Shown here piece by piece: positions 29,130-37,983 of a stretch of DNA of 57,211 nucleotides. Source of the stretch: Rhodopseudomonas_A sp036404135. Lineage in GTDB: Bacteria; Pseudomonadota; Alphaproteobacteria; Rhizobiales; Xanthobacteraceae. The translations under genes were made by a program, and so were the position numbers. Within the stretch, counting starts at the first letter, position 1. Each line of letters begins with the position of its first letter. A model generated the notes under the pieces. It was given only the letters and a program-made list of their open reading frames with translations, was not told the DNA's origin and made no database searches. Location: positions 1 through 57,211 of the forward strand of contig NZ_DASWPE010000201.1 in assembly GCF_036404135.1 (NCBI RefSeq). The letters are read 5' to 3'.

Positions 29130-30167
29130 ATGACCGCAAACGGGACAGCTGCCACGCCCCGGATCGACTGGGTGGATTACGCCAAGGGCATCTGCATCGT
29201 CATGGTGGTGATGATGCATTCGGTGCTGGGCGTCGAGATCGCCGCCGGCCAGACCGGCTACATGCATTATCTGGTGGAATTCGCCCGGCCGTTCCGGATG
29301 CCGGATTTCTTCCTGATTTCCGGGCTGTTCCTCGGCATCGTGATCGACCGCGACTGGCGCAGCTATCTCGACCGCAAGGTGGTGCATTTCGCCTACTTCT
29401 ACGTGCTGTGGGTGACCATCCAGTTCGGCTTCAAGGCGCCGGCCTTCGCCGCCGAGCAGGGCTGGGCGCATGTCGGGCTGATGTATCTGGAATCCTTCAT
29501 CGAGCCGTTCGGCACGCTGTGGTTCATCTATCTGTTGCCGATCTTCTTCGTCGTCACCAAGGCGACCAGGCGGCTGCCGCCGGCGGCGATCTGGCTCGTC
29601 GCAGCAGCCCTTGAGATGACGCATCTGTCGACCGGCTGGACCGTGATCGACGAATTCGCCGCGCGCTTTGTGTATTTCTATTCCGGCTATCTGTTCGCCG
29701 CCCGCGTCTTTGCGTTGTCGGAGCGCGCCCGGGCCCGGCCGCGCTGGGCGCTCGCCGGGCTCGTGCTGTGGGCGGTGGTCAACGCCGCGATCGTCTATGA
29801 CGGCTGCAGCACCTGGCCGGTGTTCTCGCTGCTGCTCGGCTTCAGCGGCGCCTGCGCCGTCATCGTGATCGGAACGCTGCTGGCACGGCGGCAATGGCTG
29901 AACGGACTGCGGTTCTGCGGCGAGCACTCCATCGTGATTTACCTCGCGTTCTTCCTGCCGATGGTGATCGCGCGGCTGTCGCTTCTCAAATTCGCCCCGT
30001 TCCTCGGCACAGGCACCATCTCGCTCTTGGTGACGATCATCGGCGTGCTCGGCGCGCTGGCGATCTGGAGGCTGGCGCTGCGCACGGGCGCGCATTTCCT
30101 GTTCGAACGCCCCGACGCGTTCTGGATCGCGCCGAAAAAACGCGCGGCGCTGGCGGCGGCGGAGTAG
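29130..30167 (+). CDS. Acyltransferase-3 family membrane protein
   Basis: The 345-residue polytopic protein has about ten hydrophobic helices. It starts RIDWVDYAKGICIVMVVMMH, where the motif WVDYAKGI..V...H holds the conserved His of acyltransferase-3 proteins, and it has RPFRMPDFFLISGLF with the conserved Arg. These enzymes O-acylate sugars, glucans or lipids at the inner membrane. The substrate is not predictable here. ATG 29130 has a good GGGACACC-spaced leader. Its stop touches that of the convergent oxidoreductase gene, with no gap. Confidence 0.88.
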   Translation: MTANGTAATPRIDWVDYAKGICIVMVVMMHSVLGVEIAAGQTGYMHYLVEFARPFRMPDFFLISGLFLGIVIDRDWRSYLDRKVVHFAYFYVLWVTIQFGFKAPAFAAEQGWAHVGLMYLESFIEPFGTLWFIYLLPIFFVVTKATRRLPPAAIWLVAAALEMTHLSTGWTVIDEFAARFVYFYSGYLFAARVFALSERARARPRWALAGLVLWAVVNAAIVYDGCSTWPVFSLLLGFSGACAVIVIGTLLARRQWLNGLRFCGEHSIVIYLAFFLPMVIARLSLLKFAPFLGTGTISLLVTIIGVLGALAIWRLALRTGAHFLFERPDAFWIAPKKRAALAAAE

Positions 30168-31136
30168 TCACGGCACCAGCAGCAGCGAGCCGCTGCTGCG
30201 CCCGGCCTCCAGATCAGCCTGCGCCCGCGCCGCGTCGCGCAGCGGATAGCGCGTGGCTTCCGCCGAGAATACGCCCGAAACGATCAGACCGAGCACGGCC
30301 GCGGCCGCGGCGCGATAATCATCCGGATCGTTCATGAACCCCATCACGCTCGGCCGTGCCAGCATCAGGCTGCGGCGCGGCCCGAGCTCATTGACGTCGA
30401 GCGGTGGAATCGGCCCCGCCGCCTGGCCGATGCTGACCACCACGCCGAACGGGCGCACGCAAGCCAACGTCTTGGCGAGAGTCGCGCCGCCGACCCCGTC
30501 ATAGGCGACATCGACCCCGCGCCCCGCGGTGAAGCCCGCAACCGCGGCGGCGAAATCGGCATCGCGGCCGACGATGACTTGCGCGGCCCCCGCGGCGCGT
30601 GCGACCGCAGCCTTGGGCTCCGAACTGACGCAGCCGATCACCGCGGCGCCGAGGCCGGCGGCGCGGCGCACCAACAATTGCCCGAGCCCGCCGGCCGCGC
30701 TGTGCACCAGCACGTGGTCGCGCGCGCCGACCGGATAGATCCGGGTCAGCAGCATCTGCACGGTCATCGCCTTGAGGAACACCGCGGCGACCTGCGCGTC
30801 GGCGAGCGTCGCCGGCAGCTTCACCGCGCGCCACGCCGGCAGGTTGCGCTCCGACGCATAGGCGCCGACCGGCGCCCCGGCATAGACGATGCGGTCGCCG
30901 ACCTGCAGCGACGTGACATTGCCGCCGAGCGCCGCCACGACGCCGACCGCCTCGACGCCGGGAATGCCCTGCGGCAGCGGATACAGCCCCTGGCGCTGAT
31001 AGATATCGAGGAAATTGACGCCGATCGCGGTCTGCCGGATGCGGACGTCGCCGTCGCCCGGAGCGGGAAGTTCGATCGTCACATAGCCGAGATTGTCCGG
31101 TCCGCCCGGCGCCTTCAGCCTGATCACATCGACCAT
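30168..31136 (-). CDS. NADPH:quinone oxidoreductase (MDR/zeta-crystallin type)
   Basis: The 322-residue protein is a zinc-independent medium-chain dehydrogenase: GDVRIRQTAIGVNFLDIYQR, PGVEAVGVV, VHSAAGGLGQLLVR (nucleotide site, about residues 144-157) and YDGVGGATLAKTL. Enzymes of this group reduce quinones with NADPH by one electron, or reduce enones. It is divergent from the LysR gene with a 96-bp gap, the classic regulator-target arrangement, so LysR control is likely. ATG 31136. Confidence 0.92.
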   Translation of the reverse strand: MVDVIRLKAPGGPDNLGYVTIELPAPGDGDVRIRQTAIGVNFLDIYQRQGLYPLPQGIPGVEAVGVVAALGGNVTSLQVGDRIVYAGAPVGAYASERNLPAWRAVKLPATLADAQVAAVFLKAMTVQMLLTRIYPVGARDHVLVHSAAGGLGQLLVRRAAGLGAAVIGCVSSEPKAAVARAAGAAQVIVGRDADFAAAVAGFTAGRGVDVAYDGVGGATLAKTLACVRPFGVVVSIGQAAGPIPPLDVNELGPRRSLMLARPSVMGFMNDPDDYRAAAAAVLGLIVSGVFSAEATRYPLRDAARAQADLEAGRSSGSLLLVP

Positions 31137-31232
31137 GGTGTTCGTCCTCCATTGCAACGGACGCGACCTTGCGCCGCCGCGTCGATGTGCGAAATTCCCT
31201 AATCTTGCGTCGTCGTTGGGAGATTTTGCACA

Positions 31233-32084
31233 ATGGTCGATTGGGAGGATCTGCGGCATTTCGCGGCGCTGGCGCGCGAGGGCACGCTGTCGGCCGCGGC
31301 CCGCGCCATCGGCGTCGACCACGCCACGGTGGCGCGCCGGGTGGCGGCGCTGGAAGCGTCGACGGGCTTGAAGCTGATCGACCGCCGCGCCCGGGTGGCG
31401 ACGCTGACCGACGACGGCCGCCGCATCGCGGCGATCGCGGCGCGGATGGAGGAGAGCGCGTTCGCCGCCGAGCGCGCCGCGCAGGCGGCGCGGGCGGAGA
31501 TTCGCGGCAAGGTCTCGATCAGCGCGCCGCCGGCCTTCGCCAATACCATGATCGCCCCGAAGCTGATCCGGCTCAGGCTGCGCCATCCCGGGGTGCTGAT
31601 CACGCTGATCGGCGAGACCCGCAGCGCCTCGCTGACCCGCCGCGAGGCCGACGTGGCGCTACGGATGACGCGCCCGACCGAGTCCGGATTGATCGCGCGC
31701 AAGCTCGGCGGCGTCGGCTTCGGCCTGTACGGCGCACCGGACTACCTCAGGACGACGCCGCCGCACGCCTTCGCGTTCATCGCCTACGACGCCAGCATGA
31801 ACGCCACGCCGCAGCAGAAATGGCTGCAGGCGCTGGCCGGCGGCAACGAGATCGTGCTGCGGACCAGCGATCTGGAAAATCAGGCGGCGGCGGCGCGCAG
31901 CGGCGTCGGCCTCGCGGTGCTGCCGCATTTCATCGGCGACGCCGATCCGGCGCTGGAGCGCCACAAGACCGCGCCGGCCGCAGTCAGCCGCGAGATCTGG
32001 CTGTTGGTGCATCGCGATCTGCGGCAGGTGCCGGCGGTCCGCGCGGTGATGGAATTTTTGGCCGAATGCGTCGCGGGCGAATGA
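31233..32084 (+). CDS. LysR-family transcriptional regulator
   Basis: The 283-residue protein has an N-terminal winged helix-turn-helix (HFAALAREGTLSAAARAIGV with DHATVARRVAALE, about residues 9-41) and a substrate-binding C-terminal domain starting near KVSISAPPAF. It is divergent from the quinone oxidoreductase and probably controls it and itself. The 96-bp gap has no clear T-N11-A palindrome that I can single out. The effector is unknown. It converges with the next minus-strand gene, 22 bp apart. Confidence 0.92.
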   Translation: MVDWEDLRHFAALAREGTLSAAARAIGVDHATVARRVAALEASTGLKLIDRRARVATLTDDGRRIAAIAARMEESAFAAERAAQAARAEIRGKVSISAPPAFANTMIAPKLIRLRLRHPGVLITLIGETRSASLTRREADVALRMTRPTESGLIARKLGGVGFGLYGAPDYLRTTPPHAFAFIAYDASMNATPQQKWLQALAGGNEIVLRTSDLENQAAAARSGVGLAVLPHFIGDADPALERHKTAPAAVSREIWLLVHRDLRQVPAVRAVMEFLAECVAGE

Positions 32085-32106
32085 TCGGGCGCCTTGCCGC
32101 GCGCGC

Positions 32107-32700
32107 TTACGTCTGGTCGTCCAGCTTGACCCCATCCTTCATGCTGTCGACCTTGGCGCGGTAGGCTTCGGCGTCGCCGAAATCGGCGAAGCCCTGGTAA
32201 TGCGGGTGCGGCCCCAGCACGCGGCGGGCGTGCTTGATCGGGCACCAATAGACTTCGGTGCGCGACGCCACCTCGCGGGCGAACGCGATCACGCCGTTGC
32301 CGTAGGAGCAATAGGCGCAGTTGATCTTTTCCAGCAGATTGAGATAGGCCAGATGATGCCGGTCGAAGATCAGGTAGTCGCGGCGGCGCACCTTGGGGAT
32401 CTTGTAGACCGGAAAGCAGATCGCCTGGTAGATCATCACCATGACGTCGAGCAGCACGAACGCCACGATCAGCGAATAGATCACCGGCGCGGTGACGATA
32501 ATCCACGGATTGGCGTCGCGGATGTAATGCGACAGCTTGGTCTTGATGGCGCGCTGCAGCCGCAGCGCCTCCTTTTCGAACACGATCCTGCGATTTTCCA
32601 GATGATAGCGCAGCGCCTCGCGATGCCTGGCGAGTTCGACCTCGATCTCGGCCTCCACCGCGCGCAGCTTCTCCATCAACACGTCGAGTTGCGAGGCCAT
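32107..32700 (-). CDS. Conserved hypothetical membrane protein with CAYCSYG and WCPIKH motifs
   Basis: The 197-residue protein has an N-terminal coiled coil (LDVLMEKLRAVEAEIEVELA, about residues 5-60), a membrane helix pair (WIIVTAPVIYSLIVAFVLLD and the next VMVMIYQAICFPVY), and a C-terminal soluble part with CAYCSYGNGVI, EVYWCPIKHARR and HPHYQGFADFG. The clustered Cys and His look like a possible metal or redox site. I have the impression that the Cys-Tyr-Cys and WCPIKH motifs recur in proteins of other proteobacteria, but I know no assigned function. Divergent from polA by 155 bases. Confidence 0.82.
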   Translation of the reverse strand: MASQLDVLMEKLRAVEAEIEVELARHREALRYHLENRRIVFEKEALRLQRAIKTKLSHYIRDANPWIIVTAPVIYSLIVAFVLLDVMVMIYQAICFPVYKIPKVRRRDYLIFDRHHLAYLNLLEKINCAYCSYGNGVIAFAREVASRTEVYWCPIKHARRVLGPHPHYQGFADFGDAEAYRAKVDSMKDGVKLDDQT

Positions 32701-32855
32701 CGGCGGATTCCTTTCGCGCGGGGGACTGCGTCACCGGCGCACGGAACCGGCGCCGATGCAACCTTTTCGGCGCCCCTCGCGCCACGAAAAAAATCCTGCT
32801 CTGTGCGCTGCCCGGCAGGGTGTCATTCGCCGGCAAAAATCTCTAAATTGCCGCC

Positions 32856-35800
32856 ATGCCGAAAACCTCAGAGCAAGCCGCCGCCACACCCATCGCCGTG
32901 AAACCGCCTGCCAAAGGCGATCACGTGTTTCTGGTCGACGGCTCGTCGTATATTTTCCGCGCCTATCACGCGCTGCCGCCGCTCAACCGCAAGTCCGACG
33001 GCCTGCAGGTCAACGCCGTGCTCGGCTTCTGCAACATGCTGTGGAAGCTGTTGCGCGACATGCCGCCGGACAACCGGCCAACCCATCTGGCGATCATCTT
33101 CGACAAGTCGGAAAAGACCTTCCGCAACGAGATGTACCCCGCCTACAAGGCGCAGCGGCCGCCGGCGCCGGACGACCTGATCCCGCAATTCGCGCTGATC
33201 CGCGAAGCGGTGCGCGCCTTCGACCTGCCGTGTCTGGAGCAGATCGGCTTCGAGGCCGACGACCTGATCGCGACCTATGTGCGGCAGGCCTGCGAGCGCG
33301 GCGCCACCGCGACCATCGTGTCGTCGGACAAGGACCTGATGCAACTCGTCACCGACTGCGTCACCATGTACGACACCATGAAGGACCGCCGCATCGGCAT
33401 CCCCGAAGTGATCGAGAAATTCGGCGTGCCGCCGAATAAGGTGGTCGAGGTGCAGGCGCTGGCCGGCGACAGCGTCGACAACGTGCCGGGGGTGCCCGGC
33501 ATCGGCGTCAAGACCGCGGCGCAATTGATCAACGACTATGGCGATCTCGAAACTCTGCTGTCGCGGGCGACCGAGATCAAGCAGCCGAAGCGCCGCGAGG
33601 CGCTGATCGAAAACGCCGAGAAGGCGCGGATCTCGCGGCAGCTGGTGCTGCTCGACGATCACGTCGCGCTCGACGTGCCGCTCGACGAGCTCGCGGTGCA
33701 CGAGCCGGATGCGCGCAAGCTGATCGCGTTTCTAAAGGCGATGGAGTTCTCCACGCTGACCCGCCGGGTCGCGGAATATTCGCAGATCGATCCGGCGGAT
33801 GTCGAAGCGGATGCGGCGGTGAAGAGCGGTTCTTCCCCCTCCCCCCTTGCGGGGGAGGGCCGGGGTGGGGGGACCGCGGATGGCAGCGATCTTTTTGGGG
33901 CACCGCCCTCCCCATCCCTCCCCCGCAAGGGGGGAGGGAGCGCGCCGCAAGCGGGGAGAGGCCGCGACCAAACTGACGCGGCGCTCACCCCGCAAGCCCT
34001 CGCCGCCGCGCGGGCGGAGGAGGCGCGCAAGATCCCGGTCGAACGCAGCAGCTACGCCACGCTGCGCAGCCTCGACGCGTTGAAGGCGTGGATCGTGAAA
34101 ATCCACGACCTCGGCCATGTCGCGCTGGAGGCCAAGGCCACCTTCGACATCAAAAGCGCGGTGGTCGATCCGATGCAGGCCGAATTGACCGGGATCGCGC
34201 TGGCGCTCGGCCCCAACGAGGCCTGCTACATCCCGCTCGGCCACCGGCAGGCCGGCGACGGCGACGGGCTGTTCGCCGCAGGTCTCGCGCCGGAGCAGAT
34301 CGCGCCGCGCGAGGCGCTGGAAGCGCTGCGGCCGCTGCTGGAATCGCCGGGCGTCTTGAAAGTCGGCTTCAACATCAAATTCACCGCGGTACTGCTGGCG
34401 CAGCACGGCATCACGCTGCAGAACCATGACGACGTGCAGCTGATGTCGTATGCGCTGGATGCCGGCCGCCACGCCCATGGGCTCGACGCGCTGGCGGAGA
34501 ACTGGCTCGGCCACAAGACGCTGAGCTATGGCGAGGTGATCGGCAGCGGCAAATCCAAGCTGTCGTTCGACCAGGTGGCGATCGACCGCGCCACCTGCTA
34601 CGCCGCCGAGGACGCCGACGTGGCGCTGCGGCTATGGCGGATACTGAAGCCGCGGCTGGTCGCCGAGCGGATGCTGACGGTCTACGAGACGCTGGAGCGG
34701 CCGTTGATCGGCGTGCTGGCGCGGATGGAGCGGCGCGGCATCTCGATCGACCGGGCGGTGCTTTCGCGGCTGTCGGGCGATTTCGCCCAGACCGCCGCAA
34801 GGATCGAGGCGGAGATCCGCGAGATCGCCGGCGAAGAGATCAATATCGGCAGCCCGAAGCAGCTCGGCGACATCCTGTTCGGCAAGATGGGGCTGCCCGG
34901 CGGCAGCAAGACCAAGACCGGGGCGTGGTCGACGTCGGCCTCGATTCTGGAAGACCTCGCCGAACAGGGTCACGACTTCCCGCGAAAAATTCTCGACTGG
35001 CGGCAGGTGTCGAAGCTGCGCTCGACCTATACCGACGCGCTGCCGGCCTATGTGCATCCGCAGACCCATCGGGTGCACACCACCTACGCGCTGGCGGCGA
35101 CCACCACCGGGCGGCTGTCGTCGAACGAGCCGAACCTGCAGAACATCCCGGTCCGCACCGAGGACGGCCGCAAGATCCGCCGCGCCTTCGTGGCTTCGCC
35201 AGGGCGCAAACTGGTCTCGGCGGATTATTCGCAGATCGAGCTGCGGCTGTTGGCCGAAATCGCCGACATCCCGGTGCTGAAACAGGCGTTCCAGGACGGC
35301 CTCGACATCCACGCCATGACCGCGTCGGAAATGTTCGGGGTGCCGATCAAGGACATGCCGAGCGAGGTGCGCCGCCGCGCCAAGGCGATCAATTTCGGCA
35401 TCATCTACGGCATTTCGGCGTTCGGCCTCGCCAACCAGCTCGGGATTCCGCGCGAGGAGGCCGGCGCCTATATCAAGAAGTACTTCGAGCGCTTCCCCGG
35501 CATCCGCGCCTATATGGACGCGACGCGGGATTTCTGCCGCGCCCACGGCTATGTCGAGACGCTGTTCGGCCGCAAATGCCATTACCCCGACATCAAGGCA
35601 TCGAACGCCTCGGTCCGCTCTTTCAACGAGCGCGCCGCGATCAACGCGCGGCTGCAGGGCACCGCCGCCGACATCATCCGCCGCGCCATGGTGCGGATGG
35701 AAGACGCGCTGGCGGCAAAGCCGCTTTCCGCGCAGATGCTTCTACAAGTTCATGACGAATTGATCTTCGAGGTGCCGGACGACGAGGTCGCAGCGACCCT

Positions 35801-35909
35801 GCCGGTGGTGCAGCAGGTGATGCAGGACGCCGCCTTCCCGGCGGTAATACTTTCTGTTCCGTTGCAAGTTGATGCGCGAGCCGCCAATAATTGGGACGAG
35901 GCGCATTAA
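32856..35909 (+). CDS. polA: DNA polymerase I with in-frame repeat and degenerate proofreading site
   Basis: The 1017-residue protein has the N-terminal 5'-3' nuclease (FLVDGSSYIFRAYHALP; GFEADDLIATYVRQA; VSSDKDLMQLV) and the polymerase with DYSQIELRLLAEIADI (motif A), RRRAKAINFGIIYGIS (B) and LQVHDELIFEV (C). The 3'-5' exonuclease domain is present but altered: FDIKS stands where FDTET is expected (Asp431 kept, Glu replaced by Lys433), NIKFT replaces NLKFD (Thr510), while YAAED (Tyr582, Asp586) is kept. About residues 326-362 are encoded by a family C repeat, which largely explains the extra length over the usual ~930-1000. It functions in Okazaki fragment processing and repair. Confidence 0.96.
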   Translation: MPKTSEQAAATPIAVKPPAKGDHVFLVDGSSYIFRAYHALPPLNRKSDGLQVNAVLGFCNMLWKLLRDMPPDNRPTHLAIIFDKSEKTFRNEMYPAYKAQRPPAPDDLIPQFALIREAVRAFDLPCLEQIGFEADDLIATYVRQACERGATATIVSSDKDLMQLVTDCVTMYDTMKDRRIGIPEVIEKFGVPPNKVVEVQALAGDSVDNVPGVPGIGVKTAAQLINDYGDLETLLSRATEIKQPKRREALIENAEKARISRQLVLLDDHVALDVPLDELAVHEPDARKLIAFLKAMEFSTLTRRVAEYSQIDPADVEADAAVKSGSSPSPLAGEGRGGGTADGSDLFGAPPSPSLPRKGGGSAPQAGRGRDQTDAALTPQALAAARAEEARKIPVERSSYATLRSLDALKAWIVKIHDLGHVALEAKATFDIKSAVVDPMQAELTGIALALGPNEACYIPLGHRQAGDGDGLFAAGLAPEQIAPREALEALRPLLESPGVLKVGFNIKFTAVLLAQHGITLQNHDDVQLMSYALDAGRHAHGLDALAENWLGHKTLSYGEVIGSGKSKLSFDQVAIDRATCYAAEDADVALRLWRILKPRLVAERMLTVYETLERPLIGVLARMERRGISIDRAVLSRLSGDFAQTAARIEAEIREIAGEEINIGSPKQLGDILFGKMGLPGGSKTKTGAWSTSASILEDLAEQGHDFPRKILDWRQVSKLRSTYTDALPAYVHPQTHRVHTTYALAATTTGRLSSNEPNLQNIPVRTEDGRKIRRAFVASPGRKLVSADYSQIELRLLAEIADIPVLKQAFQDGLDIHAMTASEMFGVPIKDMPSEVRRRAKAINFGIIYGISAFGLANQLGIPREEAGAYIKKYFERFPGIRAYMDATRDFCRAHGYVETLFGRKCHYPDIKASNASVRSFNERAAINARLQGTAADIIRRAMVRMEDALAAKPLSAQMLLQVHDELIFEVPDDEVAATLPVVQQVMQDAAFPAVILSVPLQVDARAANNWDEAH
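33833..33939. repeat. Family C palindrome inside polA
   Basis: CCTCCCCCCTTGCGGGGGAGG (around 33838-33858) with partner CCCTCCCCCGCAAGGGGGGAGGG (33915-33937) and a central GGCCGGGGTGGGG...CCCCATCCC. It is read in the polA frame as SPLAGEGRGGG...LPRKGGG, inserted in the linker between the 5' nuclease and the 3'-5' exonuclease domains. Confidence 0.92.
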
Positions 35910-36050
35910 GCTTGTTCAGGTGGATATATTTAAGGTATTGTTACGCCGAACGAAGTCGGATCCTTCGAATTCAATGCCCCTCAGGGGAGCGGCGGCGAAA
36001 TAACTCTTACCATAAGGAAGGAGAGCTTCGCGTCGTTTATCAAAAATCTT

Positions 36051-37043
36051 TTGGGCGAACCGCGATCAATCGAACGTACTTATGCGGGAAGTTTCGTTAT
36101 AGATCTCAGATGGCTGTCCAATATCGATGCCATACTGATGCAGCGTGTTAATAATCAACACACGGCTCAGTTAATTGAGTTCTCTGCGAAGATCCATTTT
36201 TCATCAGGCGCGATCAAGACACTAAGCACGCGCGAGGCATTCTTAGCCTTTGGTGACAATTCGGATAACATAACTACTGGCGTCTCGCTAAGTTGGATCT
36301 TTCTTATCCAATTTCCTCATTCAACGACTCCAGAGAAGCAACGAATTCGTTTCGATGCATTTCAGAAGTCTCAACTACCGTTTGATGTGGATCCTGAACT
36401 GAGGATACTTCGAGGTTGGTCAGGGCCTTCTACAATTCGCTTGATAGTTGAGCACACCGAAATAACTTGGGGCGACGATATTTTCAATCATCTTTCGAGC
36501 CAGGTTAAGAAGGTGATGGTCCGAAATTCAAAAGCCTATAGCATTGCAGACAGGACGGAAGATTTTTTTGATTCTGGGTACACCGCAGTTGCTTATTTCT
36601 CAGCAATAGCGGCACTTCTGTTTTCTCAATGGAACGATATTTTGATCCGATCCAGAGGGGATGCATCCGAACAAATTGCAAGGCTGAATGGGCTTGCCGA
36701 TAGCTTAGTCTCGGTGAACGAAAAGCTCGACTTCCTCTTGATGAGGTCGTTCTCTGGTCTTTCCGAGCCGGTCATTCTCCTTTTTTTTGAGTTTTTCCTG
36801 GCCGTACTTCTTTTCATTTTTGCAAACGTCCTCTCCACAAAATTACGAGAGGCATTAGGTGGAAAGACGTTCATCATATTGAACGGAGCCACCGAAAAGA
36901 GATTTCAACAACACGAGAAATCCAACGCCATCTACTCTGTCGCCATTGCGCTCGGCTTTGCGGTGAATGTGGCCGCGGCGATCTTCTTAGAAAAACTGAC
37001 ACCTGCGGTGGTTGCTCTTCTACGCCATTTAGTTGGGCGATAA
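36051..37043 (+). CDS. AT-rich membrane protein of unknown function, probably acquired
   Basis: The 330-residue product from TTG 36051 has a soluble N-terminal region of about 170 residues and then three membrane helices (YFSAIAALLFSQW, VILLFFEFFLAVLLFIFANV and AIYSVAIALGFAVNVAAAIF). Base composition and codon use are clearly more AT-rich than all neighbours, suggesting horizontal transfer. The frame is open back to 35934 without ATG, GTG or TTG, yet the translation there (EVGSFEFNAPQGSGGEITLT) looks protein-like, so the true start may be an ATT at 35937, or the 5' end may be truncated or frameshifted. No family recognised. Confidence 0.65.
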   Translation: MGEPRSIERTYAGSFVIDLRWLSNIDAILMQRVNNQHTAQLIEFSAKIHFSSGAIKTLSTREAFLAFGDNSDNITTGVSLSWIFLIQFPHSTTPEKQRIRFDAFQKSQLPFDVDPELRILRGWSGPSTIRLIVEHTEITWGDDIFNHLSSQVKKVMVRNSKAYSIADRTEDFFDSGYTAVAYFSAIAALLFSQWNDILIRSRGDASEQIARLNGLADSLVSVNEKLDFLLMRSFSGLSEPVILLFFEFFLAVLLFIFANVLSTKLREALGGKTFIILNGATEKRFQQHEKSNAIYSVAIALGFAVNVAAAIFLEKLTPAVVALLRHLVGR

Positions 37044-37229
37044 GATAAGATAGCTTACCGTCCGTGATTGCAGCCAACGCCCGGTCTATAGCCATGGGGA
37101 CAGAGATGCACCCCTGAATCTGGCCCCAGAGCCACCACAGAGTATCGGATCGAGAGGCTTAGAGGTCCGGAGAGACTTCGGAAGTTGGCAGCGTCGAATC
37201 TCCGCTGGCGTGCGCCGCGCCCGATCGAT

Positions 37230-37279
37230 AGATTGCAGCGCAATCTCAAGCCCCAAGAGAATCATCTAAGAGAATCATC
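37230..37279 (+). promoter_or_regulatory. Palindrome and 12-bp direct repeat before pyrE
   Basis: AGATTGC-AGC-GCAATCT (37230-37246) is a perfect 7-bp dyad. AAGAGAATCATC then occurs twice (37255-37266 and 37268-37279), the second copy ending right at the GTG start. The dyad could be a regulatory stem or operator; the repeat may be a local duplication at the edge of the AT-rich segment. The rest of 37044-37229 holds no gene. Confidence 0.45.
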
Positions 37280-37843
37280 GTGTCGAAATCCGCCTCCCGC
37301 GCCCGCCTCGCCGACATCATCCGCGTCCGTTCGTTCGGCCGCGGCGAAATCACCTTGGCCTCCGGCCGCAAGAGCGACTTCTATTTCAACCTGAAGCCGA
37401 CCATGCTCGATCCAGAAGGCGCGGCCCTGCTCGCGGAACTGACCTTCGAGGCGCTGCGCGAGGACAATGTCGACTATATCGGCGGGCTGGAGATGGGCGC
37501 GGTGCCGCTGGCCGGCGCGATTGCGCAATTGTCCTGGCTGAAGAACCACCCGATCGCGGCGTTCTTCGTGCGCAAGAAACCGAAGGAACACGGCGCCCGG
37601 CTCTCGGTCGAGGGGCTGTCCAAGAGCGAGACCCTGACCGGCAAGCGGGTGGTGATCGTCGAGGACGTCACCACCACCGGCGGCTCGGCGATCAAGGCGG
37701 CGGAATCGGTGCGCGAGGCCGGTGGCGTGATCGTGCTGGTGTTGACCATGGTCGATCGCGAGGAGGGCGCCACCGAGGCTTTCGCCGCCGCCGGCTTGCC
37801 GTTCCGCTCGCTCTACAAGGCCAGCGAGTTCCTCAAAGCCTAA
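37280..37843 (+). CDS. pyrE: Orotate phosphoribosyltransferase PyrE
   Basis: The 187-residue enzyme converts orotate and PRPP to OMP in pyrimidine synthesis. It has FGRGEITLASGRKSDFYFNL (substrate region), GGLEMGAVPLAGAI, the catalytic loop FFVRKKPKEHG and the PRPP motif VVIVEDVTTTGGSA. It starts with GTG at 37280 behind AGAGAA. The family length is normal. The regulatory dyad upstream is of unknown effect. Confidence 0.95.
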   Translation: MSKSASRARLADIIRVRSFGRGEITLASGRKSDFYFNLKPTMLDPEGAALLAELTFEALREDNVDYIGGLEMGAVPLAGAIAQLSWLKNHPIAAFFVRKKPKEHGARLSVEGLSKSETLTGKRVVIVEDVTTTGGSAIKAAESVREAGGVIVLVLTMVDREEGATEAFAAAGLPFRSLYKASEFLKA

Positions 37844-37983
37844 GTTCTTAACCCGCGGCAAATGCATTTGTTTGCGGCCGCCACGCGGCGCGCTTACGCC
37901 TCGTTTACCATCCTGCATTAAAGTTTGGCCAACGCTGGGCCACGATGATCCGGCCAAGCCAGACCGCCTGGGTGGAGTGAGCG

